DNA from: Pseudovibrio axinellae
Lineage (GTDB): Bacteria > Pseudomonadota > Alphaproteobacteria > Rhizobiales > Stappiaceae
Length of the DNA: 64,000 nucleotides
Assembly: GCF_900110875.1 (NCBI RefSeq)
Contig: NZ_FOFM01000007.1
Location: forward strand, 62,001-126,000
Direction: 5' to 3'
The position numbers were made by a program, and so were the translations under genes. A model generated the notes under the pieces. The model was not told the DNA's origin. It saw nothing but the letters and a program-made list of their open reading frames with translations, and searched no databases. Below, in pieces: positions 34,098 through 42,667 of this stretch (its first letter is position 1; every line of letters begins with the position of its first letter).

Positions 34098-35468
34098 TCA
34101 CTCTTCCCCGGTCAAACCACATAAGTCCAGTTGATGCTTTTGATCAGCGGCAAGGACGCCTCTCTTAAATCCATCAATTTGTTCATTGAACAAGCGATGG
34201 AAATTGAGCTCAGCTTGCAAATGAAGGAAGACGGACCCTAGCCCAATTGCCGCCCGATCCATAAAAACAAAGTAGCACGGGATTTTCACTGGCCCCAGAT
34301 CTTTGAGCGATTGATGAACCTTGAAAGCCTCCTTTCGGCCATATGCAGCTGGCGATACGCCATCTGCAATTGAGCGTGTCCTGTCACTAAGCAACGGGCC
34401 AAAAATGAAGTTTGCCCATATGTTGAGCGTTTCAATAAGTTCCTTTGTCAGGCCCTCAAACCCCCACGTCTCATAGGCCGAGACAATGCGTTCTTCATCA
34501 TTCTCCAATAGCCCGTGGTAAAGATCGACCACACCCTGAACGAAATCAGGCGGAAAAATACGAACACACCCATAATCCAGCAGGTTCACACCGGCAGGCT
34601 CATTATCCTCTTCAAAGATGGTGTAATTCCCCAAATGCGGATCACCATGAATAACGCCTAAATGTGCAAACGGATGCCACCACGCCTTAAACATCACCCG
34701 TGCAATCTTGTTGCGAGTTTCCTGGTCTTTTTCCCGGTAGGCCAACAAGGGGCGTCCCTCTAACCAGCTCATAGACAAAAGGCGGCGAGTTGAAAGGCTC
34801 TTATATACCTTAGGAACCTGCACCTCAGGGTCCTTTGAAAATACCTTGGCATAAAGCTTTGCATGGCGCGCTTCGCGTCGATAATCCAGCTCTTCGCGCA
34901 AACGAGCCCCTACCTCCTTCGCAATCTCAGAGGTCTCAACCGCTGGCCGAAATCTGCGGTGTAGCGCCAACAACATGTCAAACTGATTTAGATCAGCCTC
35001 AACCGCGCTATCCATATCAGGATATTGCAATTTGCAGGCAAGCACATTCCCATCCAAGTCATAGGCTTTGTGAACCTGACCGAGAGAGGCAGCCGCAGCA
35101 GGCTCTTTCTCAAACTCGCCAAACTTGCTTTGCCAATGCGGTCCAAGTTCTGCTCGCATACGGCGCTTAACGAATGCCCAGCCCATCGGCGGCGCGTTCG
35201 CCTGCAATCGTGCAAGCTCAGCGGCATATTCTGGAGGAACAACATCCGGAATTGTTGAGAGCAATTGGGCAACCTTCATCAAAGGCCCCTTAAGCTCTCC
35301 CAAAGATCCCGCAATCGCAGTTGCATTTTTTGCAGGGTCTTGGTCCCAGCCAAATAACCTTCCCGCAGCAAGTTTCGCGGCGATACCGCTCATATTCCCA
35401 CCCACTTTGGCATAGCGACCAAGGCGAGCGGTTATCCGGTTTGCTTCGCTGTCACGAGAAGAAGGCAT
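34098..35468 (-). CDS. ABC1/AarF (UbiB-like) atypical kinase family protein
   Basis: Protein of 456 aa of the ABC1/UbiB family, involved in quinone biology in known cases. The KxGQ-like segment is GPLMKVAQLLSTIPDVVP (61-78). The Ala-rich nucleotide loop is AAAASLGQVHKA (124-135), K146 lies in LACKLQYP, the catalytic-loop HGDPHLGNY near 280 and the DFG-like LLDYG near 300. KxGQ reads KVAQ here, a change in a motif usually strict in UbiB, suggesting the divergent ABC1 subgroup common in alphaproteobacteria. It has no predicted membrane helices. Confidence 0.82.
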   Translation of the reverse strand: MPSSRDSEANRITARLGRYAKVGGNMSGIAAKLAAGRLFGWDQDPAKNATAIAGSLGELKGPLMKVAQLLSTIPDVVPPEYAAELARLQANAPPMGWAFVKRRMRAELGPHWQSKFGEFEKEPAAAASLGQVHKAYDLDGNVLACKLQYPDMDSAVEADLNQFDMLLALHRRFRPAVETSEIAKEVGARLREELDYRREARHAKLYAKVFSKDPEVQVPKVYKSLSTRRLLSMSWLEGRPLLAYREKDQETRNKIARVMFKAWWHPFAHLGVIHGDPHLGNYTIFEEDNEPAGVNLLDYGCVRIFPPDFVQGVVDLYHGLLENDEERIVSAYETWGFEGLTKELIETLNIWANFIFGPLLSDRTRSIADGVSPAAYGRKEAFKVHQSLKDLGPVKIPCYFVFMDRAAIGLGSVFLHLQAELNFHRLFNEQIDGFKRGVLAADQKHQLDLCGLTGEE

Positions 35469-35778
35469 ATAGGGTTCCTGAGTCTCACACTCTTATTGCA
35501 CTGTGTCTGGCCCCTAAAACCTAACAGAAAACCAGGAAAACCCAAGGGTAGTTTTGCCATTCAACGCCTCTGCCATGAGAGGTAATGAAACTTGCCGTTC
35601 CGCTGCTCCTATATCAGGCTCATCTACGAAAGCAAAAGACGTCGGGCTCAACTCACGCAAGCCCAACTGTAAATGGCTTCGTGGAGCCATCATAAGGTGG
35701 ATGGGCAAATTCCGGCTTACAACGCCCTCCCTCGACAAAGCGTGTACTGCAAGGAGGGCGTTATCCAACCTATAGCGG
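35469..35778. other. Intergenic region containing a long-loop hairpin
   Basis: AACGCCCTCC (35721-35730) is complementary to GGAGGGCGTT (35753-35762). It lies just after the RBBP9-like gene (minus) and is probably part of its terminator, although no T run follows. The remaining frames are not convincing. Confidence 0.45.
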
Positions 35779-36330
35779 TTACCCAAGCTCTTTCATGAAA
35801 TGAGCAAACGAGATCAAGCCTTCAGGCCATGGTCCCTGACCGCTTTCAGAATTGATGTGCCCGCTTTCACCAGCATCCTGCAAACGTGCATTCCAGAGCT
35901 TTGCAAGTTGTTCAGCACGTTCAAATGTGCAGTGAGGATCATTGCGACTTGCCACAACTTTGGTGTGGAATGGCAGCGCAGAGGTTGGAAGAGGGCCAAA
36001 CCCATGCAGCTCTGTTGGTATACGGGAGCTATCATCCACGTCCGCTGGTGCAACCAGATAAGCACCCTTCACCCAGTCCTTGATGCGTGGCGCTGCGTGA
36101 ATGACTGCAGCAACGCCGGCTGAATGCGCAACAAGCACCACAGGGCGCACAGCCTCTTCAACGGCCTTCACAACGGCACTCACCCACTCTTCAAGGTCAG
36201 GTTTATTCCAATTTTGTTGTTCAACGCGACGGCCAGTGGAAAATTTGGCCTGCCAACGGCTTTGCCAATGATCGGCGTCAGAGCCATGCAGGCCGGGGAC
36301 AATAAGAATGTCCGCCTCAGAAATCTTCAT
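35779..36330 (-). CDS. RBBP9/YdeN family serine hydrolase
   Basis: Small alpha/beta-hydrolase of 183 aa. Starts MKISEADILIVPGLHGSDADHWQSRW, where VPGxxxSxxxHWQ is the family signature. The nucleophile is Ser70 in LVAHSAGV, and the triad continues with Asp in ASRNDPHC and His in GESGHIN. The ATG at 36330 overlaps the end of the upstream phosphoesterase gene by 14 nt, so the two are probably co-translated. Natural substrates of these bacterial hydrolases are unknown. Confidence 0.82.
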   Translation of the reverse strand: MKISEADILIVPGLHGSDADHWQSRWQAKFSTGRRVEQQNWNKPDLEEWVSAVVKAVEEAVRPVVLVAHSAGVAAVIHAAPRIKDWVKGAYLVAPADVDDSSRIPTELHGFGPLPTSALPFHTKVVASRNDPHCTFERAEQLAKLWNARLQDAGESGHINSESGQGPWPEGLISFAHFMKELG

Positions 36331-37117
36331 AGGGTTCCTCAATACGTGGTCGAGCCAAAAAGTCTGGCAGCTTAATAGGACGAAAATACCCGGTTTTCAA
36401 AGCACCAGCCCAATCGCCCCGCTGATTACGCTCAGCTTTTCTACTAGCATGATCCCAATCATAGTTCACCATACGCTCTTCGAAGGACCAGCGTGTACCC
36501 GCTCGCGTCACCATCATGTAACGTGCATGAGGGCTTCCAACTTCAACAAAATGGTGCCTTGGCTTGTCATCATCATAAGCAGGGAGCCCGACACTTCCCG
36601 CATTCATGACAATTTGCCCAGTGGTCTCAAGCCAAATTACGCGCGGAATATGGGAGTGCCCACACACAATCAACGGCGCTTGCACATCACCGATATGCTC
36701 CAGAACATATTCAGGAGAGGCCGTTATGGTATGATTTCCGCACAATTCTTCCGTCAGGTACTCACTGTCCACTTTCGGTGTTCCATGGCAAAGCAACACA
36801 TTTTCAACATGTTCCATATGCGTTGGCAGCTGTTGAAGCCAGGCCTTGGACTCATCGGAGAGCAATGAATAGGCATGGGCATCGCTTAGTCCCATCTCTG
36901 AGTGCGTATGGTCCACGAGTTGTCTGTCATGGTTGCCGCGAATGGTAAGCCAGTTTTCGGCAATCAGATACTGCGCGGTCTCCTCGGGCCAAAGTGGACC
37001 GGAGACACAATCTCCCAGATTGAAAATCAGATCTGGTGACTGGTGCTGAATGTCACGATGGACAGCTTCCAGAGCAGGCAGGTTACCGTGAACATCAGAG
37101 ATAACCGCAATTCTCAT
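36317..37117 (-). CDS. Metallophosphoesterase (YfcE-like phosphodiesterase fold)
   Basis: Calcineurin-like phosphoesterase of 266 aa with the full dimetal site: ISDVHGN (6-12, D8 and H10), NLGDCVSG (D36), IRGNHD (N62, H63), LLCHGTP and VCGHSHIPR. MNAGSVGLPAYDDDKPRHHFVEV is the YfcE/MJ0936-like strand near the C-terminus. It acts on phosphodiesters, perhaps cyclic nucleotides, but the substrate is not determinable. The 3' end overlaps the RBBP9-like gene by 14 nt. Confidence 0.85.
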   Translation of the reverse strand: MRIAVISDVHGNLPALEAVHRDIQHQSPDLIFNLGDCVSGPLWPEETAQYLIAENWLTIRGNHDRQLVDHTHSEMGLSDAHAYSLLSDESKAWLQQLPTHMEHVENVLLCHGTPKVDSEYLTEELCGNHTITASPEYVLEHIGDVQAPLIVCGHSHIPRVIWLETTGQIVMNAGSVGLPAYDDDKPRHHFVEVGSPHARYMMVTRAGTRWSFEERMVNYDWDHASRKAERNQRGDWAGALKTGYFRPIKLPDFLARPRIEEPYEDF

Positions 37118-37172
37118 AGTAATGACTCCTAGTCGGCAGTGGCCTGATTAAAGACCCAAAGCGACCGTGTTG

Positions 37173-37532
37173 TCAGTGAGCTTCGCCCAGCAATGTCAAA
37201 ACATTACCAAACGGATCATGAAAATGTGCCAGAACTCCGCCCCAAGCCTGCTTTTCAGGGGGAGTTGGAAAGTCCACGCCTTCGTCACAAAGGCGTTCAT
37301 AGGTGTCGATAATATCGTCCACCTGCAAGGAGGCTCCGAGAAATCGGCCAACATAGCCGCGTTCTTCTTCGCCATGAGCTTCTTCAATAATCAGCTCTGC
37401 ATTTTCAAGCTTGGCACCAAACGCGCCAAGCTCAGGAAGTTCCCACGTCAAAGGAAGGCCGAGCGTGTCACCATAGAACTCTTTGGCCGCAGCCATGTCC
37501 GTTACAAAAATTCGCAGACCATAAAGTTTCAT
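37173..37532 (-). CDS. VOC family (glyoxalase-like) protein
   Basis: Protein of 119 aa with the vicinal-oxygen-chelate fold: MKLYGLRIFVTDMAAAKEFYGDTLGLPL in the first beta-alpha-beta-beta-beta unit and LQVDDIIDTYERLCDEGVDF...GGVLAHFHDPFGNVLTLL in the second. HDPFGN is the usual metal-ligand turn. The exact chemistry varies widely in this family. It lies between purB and the phosphoesterase gene on the same strand. The start MKLYG is preferred over an upstream MSVM. Confidence 0.8.
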   Translation of the reverse strand: MKLYGLRIFVTDMAAAKEFYGDTLGLPLTWELPELGAFGAKLENAELIIEEAHGEEERGYVGRFLGASLQVDDIIDTYERLCDEGVDFPTPPEKQAWGGVLAHFHDPFGNVLTLLGEAH

Positions 37533-37567
37533 CACACTCACCTACCTTAAAAGATACTCAGACGGCC

Positions 37568-38896
37568 TTAGCTATCGCCAAAGACACGCTTGAAGATCAC
37601 ATCAACATTCTTGGTGTGGTAGCCAAGGTCAAACCGTTCGCGGATTTGTTCCTCAGAGAGGTACTTACGGACATCTTCGTCTTTGAGCAATTCGCTCAGG
37701 AAGTCCACTTTCGCATCACCAGAAACCTGATAGCTGTCCCAAACCTTCATCGCATTGCGCTGTACAAGGCGGTAGCTGTCTTCACGAGACGCACCAGCCT
37801 GTGTCAAAGCAAGCAGAATACGCTGGGAGTGAACCAGACCACCAAGGCGATCCATGTTGCCCATCATGCGCTCTGGGTAAACCACCAGATTTTCCATCAC
37901 GTTGGTCAAACGAGCGAGTGCAAAGTCGAGAGTGACAGTCGCATCAGGACCGATCATACGCTCAACAGAAGAGTGAGAGATATCCCGCTCATGCCACAGT
38001 GCAACGTTTTCCATCGCAGGCATCGTGTAGGAGCGAACCATACGCGCCAGACCGGTCAGGTTCTCAGTCAGCACAGGATTGCGCTTATGCGGCATCGCAG
38101 AAGAACCCTTCTGGCCTTTGGAGAAGAACTCCTCAGCCTCCAGAACTTCCGTACGCTGCAAATGACGAACCTCGGTTGACAGGCGCTCGATGGAAGATGC
38201 AATCACACCCAGAACCGCAAAGAACATGGCATGACGATCACGTGGAATAACCTGCGTGGAAACTGGCTCAACACCAAGGCCCAGCTTTTCAGCAACATGC
38301 TCTTCAACACGCGGGTCGATGTTTGCAAATGTACCAACCGCACCAGAAATCGCACAGGTGGCGATTTCTTCACGCGCAATTTCAAGACGCTTCTTACAAC
38401 GGTCAAACTCAGCATAAGCCTGTGCCATTTTCAGACCAAAGGTCACTGGCTCGGCGTGAATACCATGGGAGCGACCAATGGTGACGGTGTCTTTATGCTC
38501 AAGCGCACGGCGCTTCAAAGCAGCCAGCAACTTGTCCATATCAGCAAGCAGCAGATCGGCAGCGCGAACCAGCTGAACGTTAAAGCAAGTATCCAGAACG
38601 TCAGAAGACGTCATGCCCTGATGAACAAAACGCGCATCTGGACCAACAATCTCAGCAAGATGCGTCAAAAACGCAATCACGTCATGTTTGGTTTCCCGCT
38701 CGATCTCGTCAATACGAGAGATATCGAAGGTAGCAGGACCACCTTTTTCCCAAATGGTCTTTGCAGACTCTTTTGGAATAACACCCAGTTCAGCCAAAGC
38801 ATCACAAGCGTGCGCTTCAATATCAAACCAGATGCGGAACTTCGTTTCAGGAGACCAGATAGCGACCATCTCTGGACGCGAATAGCGCGGGATCAT
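37568..38896 (-). CDS. purB: Adenylosuccinate lyase
   Basis: Purine biosynthesis enzyme of 442 aa acting at two steps: SAICAR to AICAR and adenylosuccinate to AMP. The fumarase-superfamily signature GSSAMPHKRNP is near 265-275. The catalytic regions are TSSDVLDTC (about 93-101), IGRSHGIHAEPVTFG (about 137-151) and the C-terminal LGYHTKNVDVIFKRVFG. Starts MIPRYSRPEMVAIWSPETKFRIW, as usual. Other pur genes purE and purK lie at 25.5-27.2 kb, so the pathway is dispersed. Confidence 0.95.
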   Translation of the reverse strand: MIPRYSRPEMVAIWSPETKFRIWFDIEAHACDALAELGVIPKESAKTIWEKGGPATFDISRIDEIERETKHDVIAFLTHLAEIVGPDARFVHQGMTSSDVLDTCFNVQLVRAADLLLADMDKLLAALKRRALEHKDTVTIGRSHGIHAEPVTFGLKMAQAYAEFDRCKKRLEIAREEIATCAISGAVGTFANIDPRVEEHVAEKLGLGVEPVSTQVIPRDRHAMFFAVLGVIASSIERLSTEVRHLQRTEVLEAEEFFSKGQKGSSAMPHKRNPVLTENLTGLARMVRSYTMPAMENVALWHERDISHSSVERMIGPDATVTLDFALARLTNVMENLVVYPERMMGNMDRLGGLVHSQRILLALTQAGASREDSYRLVQRNAMKVWDSYQVSGDAKVDFLSELLKDEDVRKYLSEEQIRERFDLGYHTKNVDVIFKRVFGDS

Positions 38897-39094
38897 GCTA
38901 GCCCTCGTATGCGTTACATTTCTGTGGCAGGATGTAGCAGGACAGCCCCGCTATAACAATGCCAGAAAGCCCCCGAAATGCGCAAAAAACGTGCTTTTAG
39001 GAGATTTTAGCCCTGTATTTGACTGCGTGAATATTTCTTCATTCTTTGAAAAAACAACCCTAAAATTGAAACCTTCTCTCGCCCGACATTTTGT

Positions 39095-39655
39095 TCAGCC
39101 CAGCTTTGCAAGCACCCACTCCAAACCGCGGCGATAATCTTCCACCCGCACGCCCGGTGCGCCTTCAGCATCACCGGGATTTGCCGCAGCACTGATCGCA
39201 AATCCGTGCGTATAGTCCGCAATCAGATTCACCAGTGTCTCCACCTCCTCTTTCTCACAGGGCGTAGACTCCACGAAATGACGAATTTGGTCCGTCAGCC
39301 TCAAAAGAGGTGACGGCATCAGACTAGAATCCATCAAAATGCTCTGCATAAGGGCTGGATGGGCAATAACCCTTTGACAATAATCCTCAAGCACATGCAC
39401 CAGCGCCTCCCGTCCCTTTAAAGGTTCGGGCGCTTCTCCAACCCCATCGTAAGCCTGGTCAATCAGCTGCCCAAACAGCTCCTTTCGCGTACCCACATGG
39501 TGTGTAATCGCCATAGCTGTCACATTCAGCCGCGCTGCCAGCTCTCGAAAGGTCACAGCCTGCTCACCACTTTCATCAAGAAGAAGCATGGCTTGCGCAT
39601 ATATTCGGTCTTTGCTGAGGCCCATTTTGGATTTTGCTGGCCGTCCCATGCTCAC
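39095..39655 (-). CDS. TetR/AcrR family transcriptional regulator
   Basis: Repressor-type protein of 186 aa. The N-terminal helix-turn-helix (about 13-62) reads KDRIYAQAMLLLDESGEQAVTFRELAARLNVTAMAITHHVGTRKELFGQLI, typical of TetR. The rest is an all-helical ligand domain. The ATG overlaps the stop of the upstream reductase-like gene by 4 nt, so both are one operon. The perfect palindrome 40222-40240 before that operon is the natural candidate for its operator, giving autoregulation. Confidence 0.85.
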   Translation of the reverse strand: MSMGRPAKSKMGLSKDRIYAQAMLLLDESGEQAVTFRELAARLNVTAMAITHHVGTRKELFGQLIDQAYDGVGEAPEPLKGREALVHVLEDYCQRVIAHPALMQSILMDSSLMPSPLLRLTDQIRHFVESTPCEKEEVETLVNLIADYTHGFAISAAANPGDAEGAPGVRVEDYRRGLEWVLAKLG

Positions 39656-40200
39656 TTCTCCAAAACTGGCATCAACCGATAATGACTTTGAACCATGCCT
39701 GATTTGAAGCTTCGGCTGGAAACCAGTTCAAGATCAATATCTGCTGTGACATCCCCAAACAGTCTCACCCCACGACCGATCAAAATGGGAATCTGAGTGA
39801 GGATAATATCTTCCACCAGCCCAGCGCGAATGAAGGACTGAACAACCTTGCCACCATCCACATAAGCATGGCTCCAACCTTCAGCAGAAAGTTCCTGCAT
39901 AATCTCCGCAGGATCAGAGGCGCTCACACGTACCTTCCCTTTCAGTGCATCAGGCACGTCCGCCTGTGTCATCGTTTTACTCAACACAACAACTGGCTTT
40001 GCGTAAGGCCAGTTTTCGAAACCAAGCACTGTTTCATAGGAACCACGGCCCATAACAAGCCCGTCCATACATCCCATAAACGCATCATACCCTGCATCCT
40101 CACCCGTATTTGGTTGCTTCATCAACCAATCCAAGGCGTGATTTTCCCGCGCAACAAACCCATCCAAACTCGTCGCAATAAACACATGTCCACTTGTCAT
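39652..40200 (-). CDS. Dihydrofolate reductase-like (RibD C-terminal domain) protein
   Basis: Protein of 182 aa of the DHFR-like/RibD C-terminal fold (YyaP/YwjB type): MTSGHVFIATSLDGFVARENHALDWLM opening, CMDGLVMGRGSYETVLGFENWPYAKPVVVLSK and AYVDGGKVVQSFIRAGLVEDIILTQIPILIGRGVRLFG. It reduces an unknown NAD(P)H-dependent substrate and is not assumed to make tetrahydrofolate. It lies directly behind a palindromic operator and overlaps the following tetR gene by 4 nt. Presumably the pair responds to a compound that the enzyme modifies. Confidence 0.8.
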   Translation of the reverse strand: MTSGHVFIATSLDGFVARENHALDWLMKQPNTGEDAGYDAFMGCMDGLVMGRGSYETVLGFENWPYAKPVVVLSKTMTQADVPDALKGKVRVSASDPAEIMQELSAEGWSHAYVDGGKVVQSFIRAGLVEDIILTQIPILIGRGVRLFGDVTADIDLELVSSRSFKSGMVQSHYRLMPVLEK

Positions 40201-40221
40201 GACTACAGCTCCATATTCAAT

Positions 40222-40240
40222 AATTATACAGTGTATAATT
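40222..40240. promoter_or_regulatory. 19-bp palindromic operator of the reductase-tetR operon
   Basis: AATTATACA (40222-40230), G, TGTATAATT (40232-40240): perfect arms about the central G. It lies 22 bp upstream of the start codon at 40200, in an AT-rich stretch that probably also holds the -10. Confidence 0.75.
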
Positions 40241-40589
40241 AAAACGCCAACGCACGCAAGGAAACGGAACATCTACGCCCTAAATCCGATGGAAACACCT
40301 CAGGCCCATTGAACCCCACAATATCAGAGACACATTCAAGCTCCAGAGACGCAAACCCAATCTCAAAATAGGTGACATCCCAAGGTTGGATGTTTGAGGA
40401 AAAGATCTTCGAAGTACACTTTCGAACGAAATATAAAACAACAAGCAACCAGCGAACGGCTCAATGAAGTTGCCATTTGGAATAACCCGGAGTCCTTTAG
40501 GTTTAAGCCCATCTGACTGGAGACCACACACGAAAAAAGGGCACTCAATCGAGCGCCCTCCCCTCAAATGTAAAATAGCGTCAAGCTGT
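40241..40589. other. Intergenic region with pepF terminator
   Basis: GGGCACTC (40539-40546) and GAGCGCCC (40551-40558) form a hairpin whose minus-strand reading is followed by a T run, ending pepF. A 95-codon minus-strand frame here runs through that terminator and is not credible. Confidence 0.55.
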
Positions 40590-42440
40590 TTAATCAGCTT
40601 GGTCCATCTCTTCCAGCTCGTCGATCAAGCGCTCAATCACAGCCAGACCTTTTTGCCAGAAGGCTGGGTCTGTCGCGTCCAGACCAAATGGAGCCAGCAG
40701 CTCGCTGTGGTGCTTGGTGCCGCCTGCTTTTAGCAGATCAAAGTACTTCTGCTCAAACCCGTCTTCAGCTTCCTCGTAAACGGCATAGAGTGAATTCACC
40801 AGACAATCGCCAAAGGCATAGGCATACACATAGAACGGTGAGTGGATGAAATGCGGAATGTACGTCCAGTAGTTCTCGTAGCCACCTTCCAGATCAATCG
40901 CATCACCAAGGCTTTCTTCCTGAATGCCCATCCAGATCGCTGAGATCTGTTCAGCCGTCAGTTCACCTTCCTTGCGCAGCTCATGTACCTGCCGCTCAAA
41001 GGTATAAAATGCAATCTGCCGAACAACGGTGTTCAGCATGTCTTCCACCTTGGAAGCGATCATGATCTGACGCTTTTCCGGCGTCTCAGCATTGGCCAGC
41101 AGATCTTTAAAGGTCAGCATCTCTCCAAATACAGAAGCGGTTTCCGCCAAGGTGAGAGGAGTTGGAGCCATCAAGGCCCCATTTGGCGCTGCCAGTACCT
41201 GATGAACACCATGCCCAAGCTCATGTGCAAGTGTCATCACATCACGCGTTTTGCCTTGGTAGTTAACCAGCACAAACGGGTGCGCACTTGGCACGGTAGG
41301 ATGAGAAAACGCACCAGGTGACTTGCCTGGCCGTGCAGCCGCATCGATCCAGTTCTTATCAAAGAACTGCTCAGCGATCTCTGCAAGTTCTGGCGAGAAC
41401 TTTTTGTAAGCATCCAGAACAGTGCTTTTCGCCTCAGTCCATGGAATGTCACGGGTATCAGCCTGTGGCAGCGGCGCATTGCGATCCCAAAAATGCATTT
41501 TCTCAACACCAAGCCACTTTGCCTTCATTGCATAGTAGCGGTGAGACAAACGTGGATAAGCTGCACGCACGGCTTCTTCCAGCGCATCTACAACTTCACG
41601 CTCCACTCGGTTGGCAAGGTGTCGGCTATCTGCAATGTCATCAAAGTTATGCCAGCGGTCGTAAGTGTCTTTGTCCTTGGCAAGCGTATTGGTGATCAAC
41701 GTAAAGACGCTCAGATTCTTGCCAAATGTCTTAGAAAGAGCACTCGCCGCTTTCCTGCGAACTTCACCATCTGGGTTCTGCAGTAAGGTCAGGGTCTGTT
41801 CGATGGACAGTTCTTCTCCGTCAATCTCATAGCGAGACCCGGAAATTGTCTCATCAAATAAACGGTTCCATGCAGCAGCGCCTGTCACATGCTTTTCATG
41901 GAAAAGCTGCTCGATTTCTTCACTGCGTTCATGAGGTCGCTCTTTGCGCAAGTCTTCCAACCATGGACGGTAGTAGGCAAGCTTTTCAGAGCGAAGAGCA
42001 TTCTCCAGCACCGCATCATCAACATTATTCATCTCGAGTGTGAAGAACAGTAGATGTAGGCTCGCCGTGGTCAGCTTTTCCTGCACATCTCCATAAAACT
42101 TCTGATGAGCTGCGTCGGTTGTGTTGCCTGCATAGGACAAACCGGCAAACGAACCGGTACGCCCCATCATATCTTCAAGTTCTTCGTAACGGCGAATGAT
42201 CTCGGCCAGCTCGTCACCAGAGCGTTCTGCGATTTCCGCAAGTTTGCCTTTGCAATCTACTTCAAACTGCTCTGCCAACTTTTTTGCGTCGGCCATGTCC
42301 TGTTCTATCGCAGGGTCTTCAATAGAGCTGTAAAAAACAGAGAGATCCCACTCCGGCAGCCCGCCAAGGCCTGGATCTGCCATAGCGGCATCAGCGCTTT
42401 GATAGGCGATGGAAAATGGAGTGACGTGCTTGAGAGTCAT
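40590..42440 (-). CDS. pepF: M3 family oligoendopeptidase (PepF)
   Basis: Zinc oligopeptidase of 616 aa. The zinc motif is HELGHG (HExxH), in LAHELGHGVHQVLA near 402, with the later Glu ligand in TLAETASVFGEM about 28 residues on. The N-terminal part GLPEWDLSVFYSSIEDPAIEQD is the PepF start, and the C-terminal region WTYIPHFIHSPFYVYAYAFGDCLVNSLY is typical. It degrades short peptides in the cytoplasm. A longer helical N-terminal domain forms the closed channel known in this family. Confidence 0.9.
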   Translation of the reverse strand: MTLKHVTPFSIAYQSADAAMADPGLGGLPEWDLSVFYSSIEDPAIEQDMADAKKLAEQFEVDCKGKLAEIAERSGDELAEIIRRYEELEDMMGRTGSFAGLSYAGNTTDAAHQKFYGDVQEKLTTASLHLLFFTLEMNNVDDAVLENALRSEKLAYYRPWLEDLRKERPHERSEEIEQLFHEKHVTGAAAWNRLFDETISGSRYEIDGEELSIEQTLTLLQNPDGEVRRKAASALSKTFGKNLSVFTLITNTLAKDKDTYDRWHNFDDIADSRHLANRVEREVVDALEEAVRAAYPRLSHRYYAMKAKWLGVEKMHFWDRNAPLPQADTRDIPWTEAKSTVLDAYKKFSPELAEIAEQFFDKNWIDAAARPGKSPGAFSHPTVPSAHPFVLVNYQGKTRDVMTLAHELGHGVHQVLAAPNGALMAPTPLTLAETASVFGEMLTFKDLLANAETPEKRQIMIASKVEDMLNTVVRQIAFYTFERQVHELRKEGELTAEQISAIWMGIQEESLGDAIDLEGGYENYWTYIPHFIHSPFYVYAYAFGDCLVNSLYAVYEEAEDGFEQKYFDLLKAGGTKHHSELLAPFGLDATDPAFWQKGLAVIERLIDELEEMDQAD

Positions 42441-42667
42441 ATGAGCGTCCGATTATGGGATGGCTTAATGCCAGTAAAAATCTGCAGGGCGCAGAAACCA
42501 GTTCTGCAACATCTCAGTTAAGTATGCGCCCAATCCATACACATGCAATGGCGTATTTTAACAAGCCCCCCAAAATGAAGTGGGCAATTTGTTTACCAAA
42601 TTAAGTGCAGGATGACCTGAATTGGCACACTATGCATTACTGCCTTAATGATTTGAAGGACTTTTCC

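Noticed and set aside
35514..35786. 90-codon minus-strand frame
   Set aside because: It overlaps the start of a hairpin and the 3' end of the RBBP9-like gene, and its residues show no domain.
40280..40567. 95-codon minus-strand frame between the reductase gene and pepF
   Set aside because: It runs through the pepF terminator and has no domain or good ribosome binding site.
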